44,523 bases of DNA from Pseudomonadota bacterium (GTDB lineage: Bacteria > Pseudomonadota > Gammaproteobacteria > Berkiellales > Berkiellaceae): contig JAFECS010000007.1 of NCBI GenBank assembly GCA_018241965.1, positions 30,227 through 74,749 of the forward strand, given 5' to 3'. A model generated the notes under the pieces. It did no database searches. It saw only the letters and a program-made list of their open reading frames with translations, and had not been told where the DNA came from. Position numbers and translations under genes: made by a program. Positions 17,400 through 29,614 of the stretch are shown here, piece by piece (position 1 is the first letter of the stretch; every line of letters starts with the position of its first letter).

Positions 17400-20300
17400 T
17401 TATTTCAACCAATCCCTTGCATTTTTAAACATCGCTAGCCAGGGGCTATCAATACCCCAGTCTTTTGGATGCCACGATAGTTGCCAAGCCTTAATGACAC
17501 GCTCTGGATGCGGCATCATGATTGTTGCTCGGCCATCTTTGCTTGTAAACCCTGTCATCCCATCAGGCGAACCATTAGGGTTAAAAGGATAACGCTCTGT
17601 TGGATGGGCATCATTATCAATATAGCGCATGGATAGCAGGGCTTCATCCTGTCTAGAATTCTGACTAAATAAAACTTTACCCTCACCATGCGATACAACG
17701 ATAGGTAACTGCCAGCCTTTCATAGGTTGTAGCAATATCGAAGGACTGTCTACAATTTCGACCATAGAAAGCCTGGCTTCAAATTGTTCTGATGTGTTGC
17801 GTACAAACTGTGGCCAGCTGTTTGCCCCAGGGATAAGGGCTTTTAAGTTCGATAGCATTTGGCAGCCATTGCATACCCCTAAAGTAAAGGTATTTTCACG
17901 CTCAAAAAAGGATCTAAATTCATCTTTAAGATTTTTGTTGTGCAAAATGGTATTTGCCCAACCTTTACCTGCGCCTAACACATCCCCATAGGAAAAACCC
18001 CCACAAGCAGCCAATCCATGAAATTCACCTAATGATTGACCCGCTAATAAATCACTCATAGTAATGTCAACGGCTTCAAACCCAGCTAAGGTAAATGCGG
18101 CTGCCATTTCTATATGACCATTGACGCCTTGTTCGCGCAAAATGGCGACCTTAGGCTTAGAGATCATGATAGTCCCCTCACCCATACTGCTCTCTGATCC
18201 CCTCTCCCCTTGCGGGAGAGGGTTAGGGTGAGGGGTATTTACAAAAAGCATTGGTTGTTTATCTTCTACAATGGCCGCATAGGCTTCATCAGCACAGTGC
18301 GGATTATCTCTTAGGCGTTGCATATGAAAACTTGTCTTAGACCATAGCGCTTGTAGGGTAGCTCTTTTTTCTACGTATAATTGCTTTTTCGCTGCAAGGA
18401 CTTCTATTTCTTGGGAATTATTAATATGTGCAATTTGATGAATTGCGGCACCTAGGCCTACATCCGCAAAGATAGCTCTTACAGTATCTTCATCTTGCTT
18501 ATTAACTTGGATAACAACCCCACATTCTTCATTAAAAAGTGCAGCATGATAATCTACTGTTCTATTGGCATAAGTCTCAAGATTTATTGTCAAACCACAA
18601 TGGCTCGCAAAAGCCATTTCACACAAGGTGACAAATAACCCGCCATCACTTCTATCATGATAGGCATGACACATATTTTTTTCTTTTATTTGATTTAATG
18701 CTGTAATAAATTGCTTCATTAATTCAGGATTATCTACGTCAGGCGTATCCTTACCTAGTTGGTTAGTCACCTGCGCATAAATACTGCCCCCTAAACGTTG
18801 CTGTGCATTCGCCAAATCAATAAACAATAAAACAGTGTTGGCGTCAGTGACTAAACAAGGTGTAAGGGTTTGACGAATATCTTTCACCGGTGCAAAAGCT
18901 GATACGACCAAGGTAACCGGCGAAACCACTTCCTGCGATTGTCCATTTTCTTCCCATGCAGTACGCATAGAAAGTGAATCTTTTCCAACTGGAACTGTAA
19001 TATCCCAGGCAGGACACAATTCTTTGCCAACAGCCTCAACAGCGGCAAACAACTTTTCTTCTTGATCTGACACATTGGCAGCTGCCATCCAATTGCAAGA
19101 TAATCTTATCTGTGAGAGATCTTTAATATTGGCTGCCAATATATTTAACACAGCTTCAGAAACACTCATTCTGGCACTGGCAGCAGCATTGGTGATGGCA
19201 ATGGGTGAGCGCTCACCCATGCTCATGGCTTCGCCAGTGAAGTCTTGAAAATTTGTGGCGCTAACAGCACAATCGGCAACCGGAACCTGCCACGGGCCTA
19301 CCATTTGATCACGTGCGGTTAACCCGCCAACGGTTCTATCGCCTATGGTTATTAAGAAAGTTTTATCCGCAACCGTCGGGCACTGTAATACACGCTCTAT
19401 TATTTCGTTCAAAGAAAAAAGATCTGTTTTAACTTGGCTGTTATGTGCTGGGTATGTGTTAACTTTTTTAAATGTTTTGGGCGGGTTGCCAAATAAAACA
19501 GAGAGCGGCAAATCTATGGGCTTGTTGTTAAAAAGCGTGTCACTTACTTCTAAAGTAAGCTTATCATTAGCCTTGCCTATTACAGCAAAAGGACAACGTT
19601 CACGATTAGCGATGCTTGCAAACTGCTCTAAGGAAGATGGCGCAATGGCTAACATATAACGTTCTTGAGACTCATTACACCAAATCGCTAAAGGAGACAT
19701 ATCTGGCTCTGCATTGGGGATAGCACGAAAATCTACGTTAGCGCCCTTTTCACAATCATGAACAATTTCTGGTAAGGCATTAGCTAAACCACCTGCGCCA
19801 ACATCATGTATGGAAAGAATGGGATTTTCATTTCCAAGTGCCCAACATCTATCGATAACTTCTTGGCAACGTCGCTGCATTTCTGGGTTTTGGCGTTGCA
19901 CAGAAGCAAAGTCTAATTCTGCACTACTTGTGCCTTGCGCTACCGAAGAAGCAGCGCCTCCGCCTAATCCAATTTTCATGGCAGGTCCGCCTAGCACAAT
20001 TAACAAAGTATCCGCTTTAAAGCGTTCTTTATGAATATGCTCTGGCGCAATATTACCCATACCGCCTGCTAACATCACCGGTTTATGATAGCCGTATCTT
20101 TTGCTTGCTTGGGTAGGATGCGGTTGTTCAAAGCTGCGAAAATACCCACAAATGTTGGGTCTACCAAATTCATTATTAAACGCAGCTCCTCCGAGCGGCG
20201 CTTTGAGCATTATATCTAAGGCGCTGGCAATACGATTAGGATAATGCGCTTTTGCCTCCCAGGGCTGTTTAAGTGATTGGATGTGTAAGTTGGAAACTGT

Positions 20301-21296
20301 AAATCCTGTTAGACCTGCTTTGGGTTTTGCGCCTCTTCCAGTTGCGCCTTCGTCACGAATTTCTCCGCCTTGACCTGTCCCAGCACCTGCAAATGGCTCA
20401 ATCGCTGTGGGGTGATTGTGCGTTTCTACTTTCATTAATAAATGAGAAGCTTCCTGATGTTGGCGGTACACTTTATCTTTATCACAATAAAAACGTTGTA
20501 CACCATAACCTTCAACCACTGCAGCATTATCATGATATGCCGATAAAACACCTTTTGAATTATGTTGGTAGGTATTTTTAATCATGCCAAATAAAGTGTC
20601 TTGCTTTAATTGGCCATCTATTTCCCAGGTTGCTTTAAAAATTTTATGCCGACAATGCTCTGAATTTGCTTGAGCAAACATCATCAATTCAACATCAGTA
20701 GGATTACGTTCCAGCTTCATGTATGCTTCATACAAGTACTCTATTTCATCAGCGGATAAAGCCAACCCTAATGCAACATTTGCTTTTTTAAGTGCCGCTA
20801 TACCATCGACTAAAATATTCACTTTTTCTAGACTTTGCGCTTCTTTAATATCAAATAATTTACTTGCCAAGGTCCAATCAGAAATAACCGCTTCAGTCAT
20901 TTTATCGTGAAGTTCATGGATGATAAGTTCAAAACTTTCTGGTGACAGGCTCTTTAAATCAATATCAAACTGAAAAACAATAGCACGTTCAATCTTACTG
21001 ATTTGAGCAAGCCCAACATTATGACAAATATCCAACGCTTTTGAACCCCAAGCAGATTGGGTGCCAAAACGTGGCACAACCCATAAAGCTTTTTCAAGAG
21101 GTTTATCCGATGTTTTAGCACCGAGCAAATCACATAATTGTTGTGTCGCCTTAGTTTCAAGAACATCTTTACAGTCAATAAAATACTCATAATGCGTGAA
21201 AAGCTGTCTTATGCGCGGATCAATTTGTTGCAAACGCGCTAGCGTTGCAGAAAGCCTAAAACCTGAATAAGCTACATCACCAACTAATCTTTGCAT
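17400..21296 (-). CDS. purL: Phosphoribosylformylglycinamidine synthase with an in-frame palindromic repeat
   Basis: 1298 residues, the long single-chain PurL of gammaproteobacteria (E. coli 1295). It has an N-terminal PurS-like domain, two AIRS/PurM-like halves ([11 protein letters not shown] near residue 440) and a C-terminal class I glutamine amidotransferase with nucleophile Cys in [10 protein letters not shown] and the His-Glu pair in MMPHPERV. It makes FGAM from FGAR, glutamine and ATP in purine synthesis. Residues about 1021-1041, in the linker before the amidotransferase, are encoded by a palindromic repeat ([12 protein letters not shown] and following) and have no counterpart in E. 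coli. The frame is kept and all catalytic motifs persist, so the enzyme should be active. Confidence 0.96.
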   Translation of the reverse strand: MQRLVGDVAYSGFRLSATLARLQQIDPRIRQLFTHYEYFIDCKDVLETKATQQLCDLLGAKTSDKPLEKALWVVPRFGTQSAWGSKALDICHNVGLAQISKIERAIVFQFDIDLKSLSPESFELIIHELHDKMTEAVISDWTLASKLFDIKEAQSLEKVNILVDGIAALKKANVALGLALSADEIEYLYEAYMKLERNPTDVELMMFAQANSEHCRHKIFKATWEIDGQLKQDTLFGMIKNTYQHNSKGVLSAYHDNAAVVEGYGVQRFYCDKDKVYRQHQEASHLLMKVETHNHPTAIEPFAGAGTGQGGEIRDEGATGRGAKPKAGLTGFTVSNLHIQSLKQPWEAKAHYPNRIASALDIMLKAPLGGAAFNNEFGRPNICGYFRSFEQPHPTQASKRYGYHKPVMLAGGMGNIAPEHIHKERFKADTLLIVLGGPAMKIGLGGGAASSVAQGTSSAELDFASVQRQNPEMQRRCQEVIDRCWALGNENPILSIHDVGAGGLANALPEIVHDCEKGANVDFRAIPNAEPDMSPLAIWCNESQERYMLAIAPSSLEQFASIANRERCPFAVIGKANDKLTLEVSDTLFNNKPIDLPLSVLFGNPPKTFKKVNTYPAHNSQVKTDLFSLNEIIERVLQCPTVADKTFLITIGDRTVGGLTARDQMVGPWQVPVADCAVSATNFQDFTGEAMSMGERSPIAITNAAASARMSVSEAVLNILAANIKDLSQIRLSCNWMAAANVSDQEEKLFAAVEAVGKELCPAWDITVPVGKDSLSMRTAWEENGQSQEVVSPVTLVVSAFAPVKDIRQTLTPCLVTDANTVLLFIDLANAQQRLGGSIYAQVTNQLGKDTPDVDNPELMKQFITALNQIKEKNMCHAYHDRSDGGLFVTLCEMAFASHCGLTINLETYANRTVDYHAALFNEECGVVIQVNKQDEDTVRAIFADVGLGAAIHQIAHINNSQEIEVLAAKKQLYVEKRATLQALWSKTSFHMQRLRDNPHCADEAYAAIVEDKQPMLFVNTPHPNPLPQGERGSESSMGEGTIMISKPKVAILREQGVNGHIEMAAAFTLAGFEAVDITMSDLLAGQSLGEFHGLAACGGFSYGDVLGAGKGWANTILHNKNLKDEFRSFFERENTFTLGVCNGCQMLSNLKALIPGANSWPQFVRNTSEQFEARLSMVEIVDSPSILLQPMKGWQLPIVVSHGEGKVLFSQNSRQDEALLSMRYIDNDAHPTERYPFNPNGSPDGMTGFTSKDGRATIMMPHPERVIKAWQLSWHPKDWGIDSPWLAMFKNARDWLK
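18174..18235. repeat. Palindromic repeat, locus B, translated inside purL
   Basis: A 62-bp single-hairpin member of the family with complete inverted ends: CCCCTCACCC (18174-18183) and GGGTGAGGGG (18226-18235). The inner stem is CCCTCTCCC with GGGAGAGGG (18214-18222). It is read through in frame by purL. No target duplication is obvious. Confidence 0.9.
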
Positions 21297-21480
21297 TTTA
21301 GATACTTTATGTAAGAAAAAAAAGGATGGTAGATCGTACTGGATTTTAGCTATGTCTGCTAGTAAAGCTTCATGGCTTAATACGTAGATAATCTGTGTGA
21401 TAAAAATTTATAAGGCCGTATTCACAATTCTAAATGGTAGTAAAACATCGATAAATGACACGCTTGGGAACCAAAAGTCA

Positions 21481-21510
21481 TTGATTCTAAAAAGAATAAC
21501 GTGGGATAAT
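21481..21510 (+). promoter_or_regulatory. Sigma70-like promoter of LuxR copy 2
   Basis: TTGATT (21481-21486), an 18-base spacer and GATAAT (21505-21510). The inferred start near 21517 gives a 27-base leader before the ATG at 21544 and argues against the upstream GTG at 21397. Confidence 0.5.
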
Positions 21511-21543
21511 AAGCAAGCTGTAGGACAAAATTTGGGGGCCAAA

Positions 21544-22308
21544 ATGCATCTTAATTTAGAACACATTACCTTTAAAGCGCAAAAGGAAATCAATAAAATT
21601 TTAGCGCCTTTAACCAGGATGAGCGATATTTGTTATTTCTCATACGGTGAAAATAATTTAGATAGTTCTTGTTTTACCTTGTTAACCCATCCTGAATATT
21701 ACAATAACTGCCTTATTGAAGAATTCCCCTTATGTGGTTTTCATCTTAAATCAGGCTGGCATCATTGGGACGGCTCTTTACCTCATCAACAAACAGAAAT
21801 ATCCTCTAGCTTAAATATAGGTAATGGCATTATCTATGTTAACCATTACGCCGATAAATCCGTTATAGTAGAATTTGCTTCGCATAAACAGAACAATAGT
21901 GTAAAAGACTTCTATTTAAATAATCAATTATTATTGAAAAGATTTGTAAACTATTTTATTAACGAAGCAAAACCTTTAATTGCACAAGCTAAAAAAGAAA
22001 CAATCAAACCAAACAGGGCTATGGTTGCCACACCTAAAACCAACCCTATTGACATCAATAATGTGGATGAAATTGCCAAGATTTTACAGAAATTGCCCTT
22101 AACAAGGGGTAAGCTTTCTGCAAGAGAATTAGAATGCTTTTTAATGCTAATTAAAGGGTTCTCATTAAATGAGATAAGTCAAGCCACAACATTGGCCATT
22201 CCAACGATTGCTAATTATATTTCGAGAATAAAACTTAAATTAAATTGTTCATCTAGAAAAGAGATGATACAAAAAGCGGCTGATTCAGGATTAGTTGAAT
22301 TTAATTAA
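21544..22308 (+). CDS. LuxR-family transcriptional regulator (solo), copy 2
   Basis: 254 residues from the ATG at 21544. An N-terminal sensory region (about 1-180) is followed by a LuxR/GerE helix-turn-helix that begins LSARELECFLMLIKGFSLNE and ends near CSSRKEMIQKA. It is a paralogue of the regulator at 14748: shared blocks include CYFSY/FFSY, GNGI, NNSVKDFYLNN/NSVNMLEFYVNN and RFVNYF/RFILFF. The reading frame extends to a GTG at 21397, but a promoter lies inside that extension. Its stop overlaps the stop of the convergent Wip-like gene by 8 bases. No acyl-homoserine lactone synthase is in the window; ligand and targets are unknown. Confidence 0.86.
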   Translation: MHLNLEHITFKAQKEINKILAPLTRMSDICYFSYGENNLDSSCFTLLTHPEYYNNCLIEEFPLCGFHLKSGWHHWDGSLPHQQTEISSSLNIGNGIIYVNHYADKSVIVEFASHKQNNSVKDFYLNNQLLLKRFVNYFINEAKPLIAQAKKETIKPNRAMVATPKTNPIDINNVDEIAKILQKLPLTRGKLSARELECFLMLIKGFSLNEISQATTLAIPTIANYISRIKLKLNCSSRKEMIQKAADSGLVEFN

Positions 22309-23704
22309 CAGCTTGAGGGCGGTGTCTAAATAAATTTCCAAGACCGTCTTTAACGCTGAGAAATTGCCCATAATAATCTTTGATGTAAGAGTCATAGAAA
22401 GCAGTAAAAGCACCTTTAACAATAGAAGGCTGATACGCTACAGGCTGTGGTCTTGGGGTAGATATAATGGTTGCAATTTTTTCTATTAAATCTTCTTGAT
22501 TCATAAAAGAGGCTGCGTCATTGGTAAGCAACTTGCCTTGCGCAAGTTCTGCCGCTATCTCTCTTTGAACTAGAAGTTTATCAACCACTTTCTCCTGACT
22601 CTTTCTTAATAAAGAGGCTGATTTTGTTTTGATTAATCCGCTCACTTGAGTAGCTATATCACGCAATTTGGATACTTCTTTGGAATACAATACATTGTAT
22701 TGTCCATTATGAACTGTCTTCATCTTACCCAGTATATTGTCAAGATTAAACACATTCCGGTAAGAATCACTTTCCATATGATGACCATGCACAAAATAGA
22801 TATGATGAGGCCTCACTAAATCATCTGTCTTCCTGTTCCAGATCAAATGTGCAAAAGGGAACTTTTCAGGATCAATAGGTTGGCGACCATTAATGGCATC
22901 TTGGGGTACATGATGAACATCTAAAAGTTCAGATAATTTATTCTGAGAAACATATTCTGAAAATTTTTCATTGATTGCGTCAATGGTTTTAGCAATTAAG
23001 ATAGGTTCATCCCCTAAATAGGGAACCCCAAGCCTTTTTGCCATATATTCGATATTTTTAAGTCCAATAGGTCCATGGCTGTAAATAGTGAGCTTATCTT
23101 GGTTATCATTAAAAGAATAACTCAAGGCTTTAAGATTTGGTTTAATACATTTATTGTATAAGCTGATTATTTCTTCGCGTGTAACGAGGCCTTTTTGTAT
23201 TAATTCTTGCAGCTTAACGGCTGATTTTCCTTGGGATTTTTCTAATATAATTTTATCAAAGCCTAAACCTTGTTCAAGGCAACGTATAAATTCAGCATCA
23301 TGATTAGATATCAGGATTTCAACCGGAACACCATTATCCACTAAGACTTCAAGTAATTTTAAGATAAAGTAATCATTTTGACCGCGATCAGTTAACAGAT
23401 CGCCGATTAATCTGAGTAGCGATTCTTTAGCTTCAGGGAATACTTTAATTCTGGCTATTATTTCCTTAAAGCTCTTAATGTCTTCGGCTGTTAAGGTTTC
23501 TTTATGATAGAGTTTAATAAATTGATTATAATCATCTTGGGTTATGTCTATAAAACCATGTTTGCAGCAAGCAAAGAGTAATTTGGCAGCATTAGCGTGC
23601 ATGTCACCGATTGTGACTTGATACTTGTCTCTTGCTTTAAGAAGCTTATCTACGGCAGGAAACTCATAGATATCAACAATTTCTTGGGTAAGGGTATGGC
23701 CCAT
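22301..23704 (-). CDS. PPP-family phosphatase resembling Legionella WipA/WipB effectors
   Basis: 467 residues from the ATG at 23704. The metallophosphatase motifs are in order: GDMHAN (33-38), GDLLTDRGQND (101-111) and SNHDAEF (133-139), followed by histidine motifs YSHGPIG (mid-protein) and FVHGHHMES (later). This is the PPP dinuclear-metal set (GDxHG, GDxxDRG, GNHE), with Ala for Gly in the first motif and Ser-Asn-His-Asp for Gly-Asn-His-Glu in the third, as I recall for the Wip group. WipA and WipB are translocated phosphatases of Legionella. A basic C-terminal region follows. The frame opens at 23779, but a promoter with TATAAT lies inside that part. Phosphatase fold is likely; secretion is inference. 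Confidence 0.72.
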   Translation of the reverse strand: MGHTLTQEIVDIYEFPAVDKLLKARDKYQVTIGDMHANAAKLLFACCKHGFIDITQDDYNQFIKLYHKETLTAEDIKSFKEIIARIKVFPEAKESLLRLIGDLLTDRGQNDYFILKLLEVLVDNGVPVEILISNHDAEFIRCLEQGLGFDKIILEKSQGKSAVKLQELIQKGLVTREEIISLYNKCIKPNLKALSYSFNDNQDKLTIYSHGPIGLKNIEYMAKRLGVPYLGDEPILIAKTIDAINEKFSEYVSQNKLSELLDVHHVPQDAINGRQPIDPEKFPFAHLIWNRKTDDLVRPHHIYFVHGHHMESDSYRNVFNLDNILGKMKTVHNGQYNVLYSKEVSKLRDIATQVSGLIKTKSASLLRKSQEKVVDKLLVQREIAAELAQGKLLTNDAASFMNQEDLIEKIATIISTPRPQPVAYQPSIVKGAFTAFYDSYIKDYYGQFLSVKDGLGNLFRHRPQAVN

Positions 23705-23735
23705 GTAACACACGCTTTTTGAGTAAATTTTGGCG

Positions 23736-23763
23736 ATTATAGCGGTTAACGCAGTGAGAACAA
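23736..23763 (-). promoter_or_regulatory. Sigma70-like promoter of the Wip-like gene
   Basis: On the minus strand: TTGTTC (23763-23758), a 16-base spacer and a perfect TATAAT (23741-23736). It lies inside the longest possible reading frame and upstream of the ATG at 23704, giving a leader of about 25 bases. Confidence 0.55.
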
Positions 23764-23801
23764 TCCTTGATGAGGTCATTTTAGACGGGAGGAAGAAATG
23801 T

Positions 23802-24275
23802 TCAGATTAGAGGTAAAGCACGTTTTTGCTTAAAAAATTCTTTAAGTAGATCAGTGCATTGTTGCTGTAATACACCTGTATGGAGCTCACAGCGATGATT
23901 TAATGAAGGGTTTTGTAGAACATTAAAGATACTACCTGCTGCCCCACTTCTGGGATCAGCGGTACCAAAAACAACACGATTTATCCTTGCTTGAATAATA
24001 GCACCTGCACACATGGCGCACGGCTCTAATGTGACATACAAGGTTGTATTATTTAGCCTGTAGTTATTATCAAACTGCGTTGCGGCACGAATAGCTTGAA
24101 TTTCAGCGTGAGAAGTGGGATCGCACGTTGCGATGGGGCAATTATGGCCCTGGCCAATAATTTGGTTATCGCGCACGATAACGGCGCCTATAGGCACCTC
24201 ACCCTTTTCTTGGGCTTTTAGCGCTAAAGTAATGGCGTGGTGCATCCAGTAAACGTCATTTTGCTCCTTTTCCAA
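23802..24275 (-). CDS. tadA: tRNA-specific adenosine deaminase TadA
   Basis: 157 residues, typical for TadA. The zinc and catalytic motifs are HAEIQAIRAA (His and general-base Glu, about residues 56-58) and PCAMCAGAI (two zinc cysteines, about residues 86-90). It converts A34 to inosine in tRNA-Arg(ACG) and is essential in most bacteria. In enterobacteria tadA lies close to purL; here the LuxR and Wip-like genes separate them. The ATG at 24275 follows 148 bases carrying a palindromic repeat, so it may have its own promoter or rely on read-through from guaA. Confidence 0.95.
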   Translation of the reverse strand: MEKEQNDVYWMHHAITLALKAQEKGEVPIGAVIVRDNQIIGQGHNCPIATCDPTSHAEIQAIRAATQFDNNYRLNNTTLYVTLEPCAMCAGAIIQARINRVVFGTADPRSGAAGSIFNVLQNPSLNHRCELHTGVLQQQCTDLLKEFFKQKRALPLI

Positions 24276-24311
24276 AATCTTGCCTTTTACCTTATTTGAT
24301 GGATGTCCTAT

Positions 24312-24401
24312 CCCCTCTCCCCCTGTGGGAGAGGGTTGGGGTGAGGGGTATTATTGAATTGATCACCCCTCATCCTAACCTTCTCCCTCAAGGGGAGAAG
24401 G
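24312..24401. repeat. Palindromic repeat, locus C (inside-out arrangement)
   Basis: Two half-elements lie back to back between guaA and tadA. The first is a hairpin (CCCTCTCCCCC / GGGAGAGGG) ending with GGGGTGAGGGG at 24338-24348. After about 17 bases the second begins with CCCCTCATCC at 24366-24375, then a hairpin CCTTCTCCC 24379-24387 / GGGGAGAAGG 24392-24401. The terminal repeats are inside and the hairpins outside, the reverse of locus A. Confidence 0.88.
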
Positions 24402-24423
24402 GACAAGATAAGCGAGGTTTTAA

Positions 24424-25971
24424 TTATTCCCACTCAATCGTCGCAGGCGGCTTACTAGAAATGTCGTAAGTCACTCGCGCAATGCCAGGAATTTCATTGA
24501 TGATTCGATTAGACACTTGAGCAAGTAAGTCATAGGGAAGTTGCGCCCAACGCGCAGTCATAAAGTCGCTGGTTTCAACCGCCCGCAACGATACCACATA
24601 TTCATAACTTCGGGCATCGCCCATCACGCCTACTGCTTTTACAGGCAAAAAGACCACAAAAGCTTGGCTGACTTTATGGTAATAATTGTGCTCATAAAGC
24701 GTATCGATGAAAATAGCATCTGCTTGACGTAAAATTTCAGCAAATTCAGGTTTTACTTCCCCTAAAATTCGCACGCCCAATCCCGGGCCAGGGAAAGGAT
24801 GGCGCATCACTAATTTTTCGGGCAATCCTAAAGCTACACCAATTTTGCGCACTTCATCTTTAAATAGCATCCGAAGTGGTTCACAGAGTTTTAAACGCAT
24901 TTTATCCGGCAAACCACCCACATTATGATGGGATTTGATCACATGCGCCTTACCGGTTTGACTGCCGGCAGATTCAATCACATCGGGGTAAATTGTGCCT
25001 TGTGCCAGCCACTTTATATTAGGAAGTTTTGCAGATTCACTTTCAAAGATTTCAATAAACGTCCTGCCAATGGCTTTACGCTTTAACTCAGGATCTTGAA
25101 TGCCTTGTAATGCTTCATAAAACACAGGGGAAGCATCTACTTTAATGACTTTCATTCCCATATGTTCAGCAAAGGTAGACATCACTTGGTTGGCTTCATT
25201 TAAGCGTAACAAACCATTATCAATAAACATACAGGTGAGTTGTGAACCTATTGCTTTGTGTATCAAGGCCGCCGCTACGGCTGAATCAACACCGCCAGAT
25301 AAACCAAGCAATACATTTTCCTTGCCAACTTGTTCTTTAATTTGTTCAATGGCATGTTCAATAATATTTACCGGTGTCCACTCTGCTTTAACTTTGCAAA
25401 TATTAAATAAAAATCGTTCAATCAGTTTTTGACCATCAACTGTATGTGTCACTTCAGGATGAAACTGTAAACCATAATAGTGGCGTGTATCATCGGCCAT
25501 GGCAGTAATGGGTGAATTAGCGCTTTGCGCTATTACTTTAAATCCTGTTGGAATTACTTCAACTTTATCACCGTGGCTCATCCACACATCAAGGCTATCC
25601 ATGTCTTGAAATAAGGCATGTTCTTCTAAAAGATTAATTTGGGCATGCCCATATTCTCTTTTACCCGAGGGAGCAACTTTACCGCCCAATTGATGCGCCA
25701 AGGCTTGCATGCCATAGCAGATCCCTAAAAGCGGGCACTGTAAATCAAATACGATTTGAGGAATTCTAGGGGTATTCTCTAAATGAACTGATTCAGGACC
25801 ACCGGATAAAATGATGCCACTAGGGGCAAATGCGCGGATATCATCTTCAGACCAATCAAAGGCATGTAATTCGCAATATACCCCTGCTTCACGCACTCTT
25901 CTAGCAATTAACTGTGAGTACTGCGAGCCAAAATCTAAAATTAAGATCTTGTCTTGTTGATTCGTTAGCAT
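24424..25971 (-). CDS. guaA: GMP synthase (glutamine-hydrolysing)
   Basis: 515 residues. An N-terminal class I amidotransferase domain has the nucleophile in [15 protein letters not shown] (Cys about residue 85) and His-Glu in LQFHPEVTH. The ATP-pyrophosphatase domain has the P-loop [13 protein letters not shown], and the C-terminal dimerisation domain ends with the family's typical PPATIEWE. It converts XMP to GMP. It lies nine bases after guaB, forming the classical guaBA operon, and a palindromic repeat directly follows its stop. Confidence 0.98.
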   Translation of the reverse strand: MLTNQQDKILILDFGSQYSQLIARRVREAGVYCELHAFDWSEDDIRAFAPSGIILSGGPESVHLENTPRIPQIVFDLQCPLLGICYGMQALAHQLGGKVAPSGKREYGHAQINLLEEHALFQDMDSLDVWMSHGDKVEVIPTGFKVIAQSANSPITAMADDTRHYYGLQFHPEVTHTVDGQKLIERFLFNICKVKAEWTPVNIIEHAIEQIKEQVGKENVLLGLSGGVDSAVAAALIHKAIGSQLTCMFIDNGLLRLNEANQVMSTFAEHMGMKVIKVDASPVFYEALQGIQDPELKRKAIGRTFIEIFESESAKLPNIKWLAQGTIYPDVIESAGSQTGKAHVIKSHHNVGGLPDKMRLKLCEPLRMLFKDEVRKIGVALGLPEKLVMRHPFPGPGLGVRILGEVKPEFAEILRQADAIFIDTLYEHNYYHKVSQAFVVFLPVKAVGVMGDARSYEYVVSLRAVETSDFMTARWAQLPYDLLAQVSNRIINEIPGIARVTYDISSKPPATIEWE

Positions 25972-25980
25972 CTTTTTACC

Positions 25981-28733
<2,753 letters not shown>

Positions 28734-28788
28734 CTATTTTAAAACGATTTCTCTCCCTCATTAACGTGCATATGCAACCTAAATCCTG

Positions 28789-28818
28789 TTTACACAATAT
28801 GAGTTTGTAAGCTAAGAT
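28789..28818 (+). promoter_or_regulatory. Sigma70-like promoter of the 248-aa orphan
   Basis: TTTACA (28789-28794), an 18-base spacer and TAAGAT (28813-28818), 30 bases before the ATG at 28849. Confidence 0.42.
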
Positions 28819-28848
28819 GTTTTAAACCTTGTTTGTGATAGGTGACTC

Positions 28849-29595
28849 ATGTTATTTAAGCGAAAACTCCCACTCAACCAAGTGCGAGAGGCATTGAGAA
28901 AAAAGCTTATTGATGACGGATTAACGCCTATCAATGCCAAAAAAACAGCCAACATGATGTCTAAAGGCGATATTTTTCAATTACATAAAGATCTTCAACG
29001 TCATCCTAAGCTGGTGGTAGTTAATAAAAAAACAGGGAATGCCAGAGAATATACTGGATCTGATTTTGATACTCCTGACAATGCCAGAGAATTACTCAGA
29101 AAATTAGCCAGAGAAAATAAGGTGCTTTATAGTTATTTATCGCAGTATTTCCACCAAGGTGGCTTTATGAACCTTGCTGAATTATTAATGTCCTACTACT
29201 TTTTGCCTAATACTGTTGTAGAAACGAGCAATAGACGCGGTGTGCTTACCATTGAAAAAGACGGTTCGGTCAGTTACGAAGAAAAATTTGATATTATAAG
29301 CGTGAAAGACCTAACCAGTAGGGAAACTTTTAAATTACCTCATGATCAACCGATTGCAACCATTAGCCTTAAATCAAATATGAAAGAAGAAAAGCACCGC
29401 GTTAGCCATAGATGTGCTGAAATTAAAGTCAAAGCACATGATAAAGTAGCTGAAAAATACTTTGAAGATCCGCGTGGTAAATTTTCTAAATTTTTGTCCT
29501 GGATTAAAGATTCAATCCATATGTTCTTTAGCCGCTTTGAGCGTGAACAAGAGCACAAAAGACAAGCGATTCAACAGCCACGCAAGAAATTGTAA
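28849..29595 (+). CDS. Hypothetical protein (248 aa)
   Basis: I do not recognise this protein. 248 residues, basic, with no signal peptide or transmembrane helix. The N-terminal 100 residues are helical and Lys-rich, a middle part (about 110-190) is likely beta-rich around RRGVLTIEKDGSVSYEEKFD, and the C-terminus ends in a basic tail (RQAIQQPRKKL). AGGTGA lies a few bases before the ATG. It stands alone between xseA and der, where a conserved gammaproteobacterial block is interrupted, and a palindromic repeat follows it. A secreted effector or a lineage-specific protein are both possible; nothing decides. Confidence 0.7.
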   Translation: MLFKRKLPLNQVREALRKKLIDDGLTPINAKKTANMMSKGDIFQLHKDLQRHPKLVVVNKKTGNAREYTGSDFDTPDNARELLRKLARENKVLYSYLSQYFHQGGFMNLAELLMSYYFLPNTVVETSNRRGVLTIEKDGSVSYEEKFDIISVKDLTSRETFKLPHDQPIATISLKSNMKEEKHRVSHRCAEIKVKAHDKVAEKYFEDPRGKFSKFLSWIKDSIHMFFSRFEREQEHKRQAIQQPRKKL

Positions 29596-29614
29596 ATAAT
29601 TGCTCAAGAAATTA

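Noticed and set aside
18174..18235. The repeat-encoded peptide in PurL as a functional domain
   Set aside because: The peptide is the direct translation of the palindromic DNA, which recurs in non-coding gaps, so it is a by-product of insertion.
21397..21543. 49-residue extension of LuxR copy 2 from a GTG
   Set aside because: No ribosome-binding site and an internal TTGATT-N18-GATAAT promoter.
23705..23779. N-terminal extension of the Wip-like protein
   Set aside because: A good promoter lies inside it and the extension resembles no part of the family; the ATG at 23704 is preferred.
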